From contig OZ245780.1 of the NCBI GenBank assembly GCA_965227905.1, positions 248,001 through 312,000 of the forward strand: a stretch of 64,000 bases of DNA. The letters run 5' to 3'. The position numbers were made by a program, and so were the translations under genes. The stretch's first letter is position 1. Every line of letters begins with the position of its first letter. Source of the DNA: CBDDHT01 sp965227905. GTDB taxonomy: Bacteria > Pseudomonadota > Alphaproteobacteria > Rhizobiales > Methyloligellaceae. Under the pieces are notes generated by a model. That model did no database searches. It saw only the letters and a list, made by a program, of their open reading frames with translations, and was not told the origin of the DNA. Shown here in pieces: positions 59,060 to 64,000 of the stretch.

Positions 59060-59088
59060 TTGACAGCTGCCAGAGGCGCCCCCTAAAT
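59060..59088 (+). promoter_or_regulatory. Putative promoter of tRNA-Ala
   Basis: A perfect TTGACA (59060-59065) with a CTAAAT hexamer 17 bases later (59083-59088), placing a start about 10 bases before the tRNA. The -10 match is weak. Confidence 0.45.
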
Positions 59089-59106
59089 GGCCCATCGACG
59101 CGACCT

Positions 59107-59182
59107 GGGGCCGTAGCTCAGTTGGGAGAGCGCTACGTTCGCAACGTAGAGGTCAGGGGTTCGATCCCCCTCGGCTCCACCA
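59107..59182 (+). tRNA. tRNA-Ala (anticodon CGC)
   Basis: A complete cloverleaf: acceptor GGGGCCG pairs with CGGCTCC (one G-T pair), D-arm GCTC/GAGC, anticodon stem CTACG/CGTAG around loop TTCGCAA, anticodon CGC at 59140-59142, and T-arm AGGGG with TTCGATC loop. The CCA end is encoded (59180-59182). It is a single tRNA; no integrase or duplicated 3' end is seen. Confidence 0.97.
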
Positions 59183-59393
59183 AGATCCGCCCGACAATTC
59201 CTTCTTGGCGAACCCCCACCTCAATTCCGCTCTTGTCCTGACACGCCATACGCATGACAGTGGCTGATCCGATAGCGTCCAAATCCGGAAAAATGAGAGG
59301 GTGCGAGCGCGAGATTCATGAATTCTGAAAGAGAAATACCCACTCGCCATCGAACCGGCCCCGGTCATTTCTCCTTAATTCCAGGCTTGTCAG

Positions 59394-59966
59394 TCATTTA
59401 CATCTGACGCCCTGCTGGCATGCCAACCACTGATCATAGTCCGATCGCAGAACAGCCATGGCGATAGCGTCGATCCACTCACCATCCCAAAGCAAAGCCT
59501 GGCGTCGCGTTCCTTCGAACACAAAACCCTGTTTTTCATAGACGTGACGGGCTCGGGGATTAAAGGCATAGACCTCCAACGCGATCCGATTGAGGCCCAT
59601 GGTTTCGAACCCATGACGGATCATCAACTGGCAGGCCAACGAGCCAAAACCTTTGTCGCGATCATCCGATTGCCAGATGGCAATGCGGAAATCGGCACTC
59701 TTGTTTGTTTGATCGACGTTGTTGAGCACGACCTCGCCGATCAGCGTGCCATCGGCAAAGATGCCGTAGTCGACGCGGTCACTTGCCGTCTCAATTCTTT
59801 TGCAGTGACGCTCAACGTCCCGTCGCGTGTGCTGCGCCTTTGTACCTGTTAAGCGTGTTGCTTCAGGATCGCTGAGTGCGGCGTACATTGCTTCGGCATC
59901 GCCCGCCACAAGCGGTCGCAACACTATGCGGCCGTTTCTGAGGACGGGCTTTGAAATCTGGACCAT
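59394..59966 (-). CDS. GNAT family acetyltransferase (RimJ/RimL type)
   Basis: A 190-residue acetyltransferase. ILRPLVAGDAEAMYAALSDPE-like VLRPLVAGDAEAMYAAL opens it, and the acetyl-CoA region is FRIAIWQSDDRDKGFGSLACQLM. The block MGLNRIALEVYAFNPRARHVYEKQGFVFEG is typical of the RimJ/RimL branch, which modifies protein N-termini or small molecules. GGGCGG lies upstream of ATG 59966. Confidence 0.9.
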   Translation of the reverse strand: MVQISKPVLRNGRIVLRPLVAGDAEAMYAALSDPEATRLTGTKAQHTRRDVERHCKRIETASDRVDYGIFADGTLIGEVVLNNVDQTNKSADFRIAIWQSDDRDKGFGSLACQLMIRHGFETMGLNRIALEVYAFNPRARHVYEKQGFVFEGTRRQALLWDGEWIDAIAMAVLRSDYDQWLACQQGVRCK

Positions 59967-60084
59967 GAGAACCGCCCTCGAAGATTGCGCCGATTGCGCA
60001 TCAGCGTACTGGGCACCTATGGCAGATTATGGCCCTGCGATCGCCGATGATCCGGCGCGCGAAAGTTCCGGTTCAATTTCTTAC

Positions 60085-60258
60085 CTAAATCAACCAACGT
60101 TGCCACGGACGCGGTTCGGCACCACGTGTCCGGCATTGCAGCGGTTCCCAGATGGGCTCGTGCGACGGCAGATCCTCACGCACCTTCCGCAGGTGCCTTT
60201 CACCTCTCGTCGGCAGCGAAACGACTTTGGTCGATCTTTTCCCTAATCGCTTGTCCAT
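60085..60258 (-). CDS. Very small basic protein
   Basis: A 57-residue, Arg/Lys-rich protein with no family I recognise. The start is supported by a textbook AGGAGGTC eight bases before the ATG, which is the best ribosome site in this part of the window. It lies 32 bases downstream of another tiny gene, so the two probably share a transcript. The C-terminus has tryptophans (EPIWEPLQC and PWQRWLI). Confidence 0.55.
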   Translation of the reverse strand: MDKRLGKRSTKVVSLPTRGERHLRKVREDLPSHEPIWEPLQCRTRGAEPRPWQRWLI

Positions 60259-60290
60259 GGATGACCTCCTGGCACTTTTATCAATCGGTG

Positions 60291-60506
60291 TTAGTGGGCG
60301 GCGGCGCCGTGCCCACCATGCGTGACCAACGCAGCGGCCCACTCGAACAGGTAACGAACTCCGGCGACAATTCCCTGCCCCGTCGCTGAGAAGGCGTCCG
60401 CGCGCTCCATGCGTGCCAGCCGGTCGTAGGCCGCATAATCAATGGAACCGGTTGCCGTCGTTAATTCAGGCGCCTGAATGTTGGTTCTGATTGCTTTGTG
60501 AGTCAT
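60291..60506 (-). CDS. Small protein of unknown function
   Basis: A 71-residue protein. The centre (IDYAAYDRLARMERADAF) recalls small alphaproteobacterial proteins of the RSP_7527 type, with a hydrophobic end (VRYLFEWAAALVTHGG). AAGGATGAG precedes ATG 60506; an ATG at 60515 is possible. It is divergent from a LysR gene, which may control it. Confidence 0.55.
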   Translation of the reverse strand: MTHKAIRTNIQAPELTTATGSIDYAAYDRLARMERADAFSATGQGIVAGVRYLFEWAAALVTHGGHGAAAH

Positions 60507-60629
60507 TTTTCTCATCCTTGGTTGTGCGATCGCTGGTGACCGCTGCCTTACCAACCAATTTATTCATTCCATTGAAAACGATAATCATGTAAATTTTATA
60601 CTCACTCATGAATATTATTCCGCAATAGA

Positions 60630-61547
60630 ATGTCCACACCTGAGCATATGGCGGCGTTTGTCCGCGTGGTGGAACTGGGCAGTTTTGCGTCCGCCGCGAA
60701 GGACTTTTCACTGACCCCCTCGGCGCTCTCGAAACTGATCACACGCCTTGAGCAAAGGCTGGGCGTGCAATTGCTCACGCGTACAACACGGCGGCTGGCA
60801 CTGACGGCAGAGGGCGAAATCTATCTCGCGAGGTGCCGCGATATTCTGGCTGCGATCGAAGCAGCCGAAGCCGAAATCGGATCAACCGGCACCGAGGCCC
60901 GCGGGCAGATCCGCGTGAATTCGGGGACGGCGCTCGGGAGGCATCAAATCACGCGGCTGCTGCCGGAGTTTCTAACGCAACATCCGGGGATCACGGTCGA
61001 CCTCGGTCTGACCGATCGTCAGATCGATCCGATTGCCGAAAATGTGGATGTCGTCGTGCGGACCGGAGATCTTCCTGACAGCACGTTGATCGCACGCAAG
61101 ATAGCCGAAGGTCATCGGATGATTTGCGCGAGCCCCGGCTATCTCAAACGCCATGGCCATCCAGAACGGCCCGCCGATCTCCTGAACCACAATTGCATCA
61201 CGTTCACGAGCGTAGCTTTGCTGTCGCGATGGCCGTTCTACACGCCAGAAGGCATCAACCGCATGCAGGTCACCGGCGATTTCACGACCGACAGTGCCGA
61301 CGCGATGCTCGATCTCGCAATTGCCGATCACGGAATCATTAGATTGATCGATGTGAGCGTTGCCGATCCGATCGGTCGCGGCTTACTCGTCCCGCTATTT
61401 CTCGACAGCCATGTAGACGAGCCGCTTCCGATCTGGGCTCTGACGCCGCCGGGAAGGAACAGAGTTCCAAGGGTTCGCGCATTTCTCGACTTTCTCGTCG
61501 CGCGGCTCGGGCACGCACCCTGGCGGGTCGGCTTGGATCGTGCATGA
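60630..61547 (+). CDS. LysR family transcriptional regulator
   Basis: A 305-residue regulator of full length. Residues 1-60 are the winged helix (MAAFVRVVELGSFASAAKDFSLTPSALSKLITRLEQRLGVQLLTRTTRR). The rest is a standard effector-binding domain. It is divergent from two tiny genes across an AT-rich 120-base region with several TnA-type elements. Effector unknown. Confidence 0.93.
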   Translation: MSTPEHMAAFVRVVELGSFASAAKDFSLTPSALSKLITRLEQRLGVQLLTRTTRRLALTAEGEIYLARCRDILAAIEAAEAEIGSTGTEARGQIRVNSGTALGRHQITRLLPEFLTQHPGITVDLGLTDRQIDPIAENVDVVVRTGDLPDSTLIARKIAEGHRMICASPGYLKRHGHPERPADLLNHNCITFTSVALLSRWPFYTPEGINRMQVTGDFTTDSADAMLDLAIADHGIIRLIDVSVADPIGRGLLVPLFLDSHVDEPLPIWALTPPGRNRVPRVRAFLDFLVARLGHAPWRVGLDRA

Positions 61548-61594
61548 ACTCGAGTCTTTGGGATCAGCGCAACCCCATCGCCAAGCAGCGACCA

Positions 61595-62107
61595 TCAGCC
61601 GGCCCGTCTTGAATTGACTCTGTCGGCGGCGGCTAGCGCTGCAAATTTCTCGCCTGTGGCGGCAAACGATGTCGTCGGATCTTCGATATCAGCGACTCTG
61701 CGATAAAGCGTGAGGCCGTCCGGCAATTCCGGCTTAGTAATCCACCACAGAAAACTACCGCCTTCTGCAGCCACGATTGCCGCAACCCTCGCCATAAGTG
61801 CTCGCGCTATACCGCGATTGCGCGCTGAGGGCTTAACATAGAGGTCGGACAAATATCCGCCCTTCTGAGCAAATGCAGTCTCATAAGCAACGGAATGCAG
61901 GGCATAGGCGACGACGTCACCATCAGCCTCGGCAACAAGAACATCGAGCCCATTGGCCTCATCGATGAAGGATCGCTCGACTTCGGCAGCTGTCATTGCT
62001 GACCCGTCGCCGCCTGTTTCAGCACCAAGGGCATTTGCAAGTTGCGCAATCGATGCCGAATCACGCCGTTCGGCGGGTCGGAGCGCGTAATCGGCCTGCT
62101 TGGACAT
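61595..62107 (-). CDS. GNAT family acetyltransferase
   Basis: A 170-residue acetyltransferase. Its acetyl-CoA region is LSDLYVKPSARNRGIARALMARVAAIV (about residues 90-116), clearly GNAT. Start ATG 62107 is chosen; TTG 62110 precedes it. It belongs to the group that modifies diamines or amino acid-like substrates by overall form, but the substrate cannot be told. Confidence 0.88.
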   Translation of the reverse strand: MSKQADYALRPAERRDSASIAQLANALGAETGGDGSAMTAAEVERSFIDEANGLDVLVAEADGDVVAYALHSVAYETAFAQKGGYLSDLYVKPSARNRGIARALMARVAAIVAAEGGSFLWWITKPELPDGLTLYRRVADIEDPTTSFAATGEKFAALAAADRVNSRRAG

Positions 62108-62130
62108 CAATCAATCGGCATCGGAAATGC

Positions 62131-62541
62131 CTACTTCTTGCAGATCCTAGCACCTGCCGAGCAGACATAAGGCCAGATCACACCGGTCCAGCATTGGGTG
62201 TATGACGTTTTCGTCTCGACATCCGGCCTTACGAACTTGTCCTCAGGCACCTCGCTCCGCAATGACGGGTTGGGCTTTGCTTTAGCAGCAGTGACCTTCA
62301 TACGGACTTTGCTCCAGAAGAAGTCACGCCGCAATTCCTCGATCAGGATTGGCAATCCGGCCTGCGATTGCTCACGGGCACTTTCCACGGTGAAACCATG
62401 ATGCGAGTTGGAGACGATGTAGCAGTCCTTGCCGTCAGGCTGCCAGTCGACGGCGCCGTCGTGCGCAGACGCGCCAATTGAAACAAACGAAATCAGTGCC
62501 GTACTGAGAACGACTGAGCCAAAAAATGTCTTCAAAGCCAT
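62131..62541 (-). CDS. Exported cysteine-containing protein of unknown function
   Basis: A 136-residue protein with a signal peptide (MALKTFFGSVVLSTALISF..., cleavage near ASA-HDG, about residue 26). The mature part has four Cys (CYIVSNS, QCWTGV, YVCSAG, ICKK) that may pair as disulfides, and no family I can name. GGAGAGAG lies upstream of ATG 62541. Periplasmic or secreted location is expected. Confidence 0.72.
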   Translation of the reverse strand: MALKTFFGSVVLSTALISFVSIGASAHDGAVDWQPDGKDCYIVSNSHHGFTVESAREQSQAGLPILIEELRRDFFWSKVRMKVTAAKAKPNPSLRSEVPEDKFVRPDVETKTSYTQCWTGVIWPYVCSAGARICKK

Positions 62542-62640
62542 TGAGTATCTCTCTCCAAAACAAACGCGAAAATGACAGTCCAGCGATTGTTGCTTTACCC
62601 CTTTGACCAAAACTTGGCATCCGAAGCTCAGGTCGTGAAT

Positions 62641-64000
62641 TCACTGCGCAGCTGTCAGTTCTCCCTTCGCTGCGTGAGACTGACTATCAATCTTCTCCGA
62701 TAGCAGATCAGCGAAATGACTGTCCAGGAAACGCCCCTGTGGATCGCGTTCGCGGCGTGCCGCGGCAAAAACCTCGACCCGGTCGCCAAAACTTCTTTGG
62801 ACATGTTCAGGTGTGAGGAACTTCGTCTGATTGAACAAAGGCGAGCCACCGGCCTCGCTGCAGAAATCGTTGTAAACACGCAAAAACTCGTGCCATTGGT
62901 CGCCACCAGTCGAAACCGGGTCAAGGCTCATGACGGTCGAGTCCTGCGAATAGGAAAAGTGTGCATTGCGATCCTGGGCGATGCGATAGCCCACATGAGG
63001 AAGATCGCATTTGAAACCGGTTCGCTTGTAGTAATCCTGACAGAAAGCAAAGTACTTGCGTAGAAGGTCTGGAAATCCAGCCTCGTCGAACGCCCACATA
63101 CTGAAGACATAGCGTATACGCCCGGGATCATGAGGGTAACGGATGATCTGCGCATCGGGCCAAGTATGGGTGCCATGAACAAGCAGCCGCAATGCTCGGC
63201 GGATTACACGAAGATGATAATGTTCCAGCGCAGATTGGATGCCCTTAGTCGGGGCAATGCGCTTGATCGTCAATGCAATGAACGGCCCCCATTTGCGCCA
63301 AAAGGCGTTGCGCAAACGCCAACGCCATTGCACGCGTGGCGGCTGATCCGGGACCTCCTTGCGCAGTTCGACCGTGATCATATCGGCGTGGGGATGGAAG
63401 TACATCATGATGGCATTGTCGTCGGCGATGAAGCCAGGCAATGCCGCTTCGAATTGGTCGACGGATAGATTCACATGCCTCACGCTCTGCGTGGTCAACC
63501 GTTTCACCCGCATCGTGACCTCGAAGATGATGCCGAGCAGTCCATAGCTGGACCGGATCAGGCGCATCTCTTCAGGGTCGGTCTCTTGCGTGAGAGCGCG
63601 GATTGTTCCGTCCGGCGCCACCAGCCTGACGCCAGTGACATAGGATCCGACCTGACCGAGAATCTCCGGGTTCGGAAATGACGAATCCTTGGTCGCGGTG
63701 CAAGCAGCAGCGCCCATGGTGATATTGCCGATCTCCGTGTTGACGAAGAACTGCAGGTCACGCTCACGGAGCGCTTCGGCAACGTCGATATACTCAGCGC
63801 CTGCTTCAACCGTTACAAACTCTGACGTGATTTCAATGATCCGGGACATGCCACGCATGTCCACCAGAGTGCCGCCATTGTCGCCATTGCAACGGGCTGG
63901 CGAATGCATGGAACCTGCCGCACGAACAGGAGATGGATAGCGCGCGGTATCCTTGACGATCGCGACAATCTCTTCCGCCGTGGAAGGACGAACCAAGGCG
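62641..64000 (-). CDS. FAD-linked oxidase (sugar-lactone oxidase type), N-terminus beyond the window
   Basis: At least 453 residues are visible and the frame continues past the right edge. The FAD-binding domain of the PCMH type is plain: RPSTAEEIVAIVKDTARYPSPVRAAGSMHS, then NTEIGNITMGAAACTATKDSSF. The C-terminal part resembles the D-arabinono-lactone or L-gulonolactone oxidase group. Probably an FAD-dependent oxidase or dehydrogenase with unknown sugar or lactone substrate. TTG 63996 is only the first start-like codon, not a likely start. Confidence 0.88.
   Translation of the reverse strand, partial: ALVRPSTAEEIVAIVKDTARYPSPVRAAGSMHSPARCNGDNGGTLVDMRGMSRIIEITSEFVTVEAGAEYIDVAEALRERDLQFFVNTEIGNITMGAAACTATKDSSFPNPEILGQVGSYVTGVRLVAPDGTIRALTQETDPEEMRLIRSSYGLLGIIFEVTMRVKRLTTQSVRHVNLSVDQFEAALPGFIADDNAIMMYFHPHADMITVELRKEVPDQPPRVQWRWRLRNAFWRKWGPFIALTIKRIAPTKGIQSALEHYHLRVIRRALRLLVHGTHTWPDAQIIRYPHDPGRIRYVFSMWAFDEAGFPDLLRKYFAFCQDYYKRTGFKCDLPHVGYRIAQDRNAHFSYSQDSTVMSLDPVSTGGDQWHEFLRVYNDFCSEAGGSPLFNQTKFLTPEHVQRSFGDRVEVFAAARRERDPQGRFLDSHFADLLSEKIDSQSHAAKGELTAAQ

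Noticed and set aside
59107..59393. Integration site at the tRNA-Ala gene
   Set aside because: No integrase gene and no repeated tRNA 3' end lie within the visible downstream DNA; neighbours are ordinary chromosomal genes.

Overview
The window reads as chromosomal DNA of an alphaproteobacterium, most likely of the order Hyphomicrobiales (Rhizobiales). The reasons are the neighbours dapB-gpmA and folD-yggU-yggT, an abundance of short palindromic intergenic repeats, two TorF-type porins, two carbon-monoxide-dehydrogenase-like molybdenum hydroxylase operons, and a CtrA-type box. No genus can be named from the sequence alone. Coding density is high and the genes are well kept. No transposase, prophage, CRISPR array or rRNA is visible. 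One tRNA-Ala(CGC) lies near the right end. The first and last genes are cut by the window edges.

Layout. 1-7 kb: an L,D-transpeptidase (cut), an AraC regulator divergent from an MFS exporter, and two paralogous outer-membrane proteins flanking a GYF-domain protein. 7.5-10.3 kb: a 941-residue exported protein made almost wholly of Lys/Ala/Arg/Gly and His/Lys/Val tandem repeats, with about 870 consecutive residues free of Asp and Glu. This is the most unusual gene in the window. 10.5-16.6 kb: housekeeping metabolism (threonine-synthase-like enzyme, argG, ppa, dapB, gpmA). 16.6-27.9 kb: a CoxG-like protein, a thioesterase, an SDR with a histidinol-dehydrogenase-like partner, then two convergent molybdenum hydroxylase operons. 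One of these carries an iron-sulfur subunit fused to a CoxG domain. 28-34.6 kb: an exported hydrolase, an amino-acid permease operon, a formylglycine-generating-enzyme-like protein, and a soluble protein that joins a short chemoreceptor hairpin to a C-terminal globin.

34.6-43.9 kb: 5-oxoprolinase genes (gntR-pxpC-pxpB divergent from pxpA) run directly into a complete coenzyme F420 set (npdG, cofE, cofD, cofC and a fused cofG/cofH gene), followed by a convergent F420-type luciferase-like oxidoreductase. F420 pathways are uncommon in proteobacteria. The overlap of pxpA with npdG suggests shared expression of glutamate recycling and F420 reduction or glutamylation.

44-57.3 kb: a catabolic-looking region with a two-subunit CoA-transferase, a TrpB-fold PLP enzyme, a sulfatase with an intact formylglycine site, two class III CoA-transferases, a nitroreductase, a short LysR protein, a GcvT-GcvH fusion whose H domain has Arg in place of the lipoyl lysine, a MaoC hydratase and a thioesterase. 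The substrate of this region is unknown. 57.3-64 kb: folD, yggU, yggT, tRNA-Ala, acetyltransferases, two very small proteins divergent from a LysR gene, and a cut FAD-linked oxidase.

Short palindromic repeats repeatedly sit at convergent gene ends. Two perfect or near-perfect long inverted repeats lie just upstream of the two class III CoA-transferase genes.
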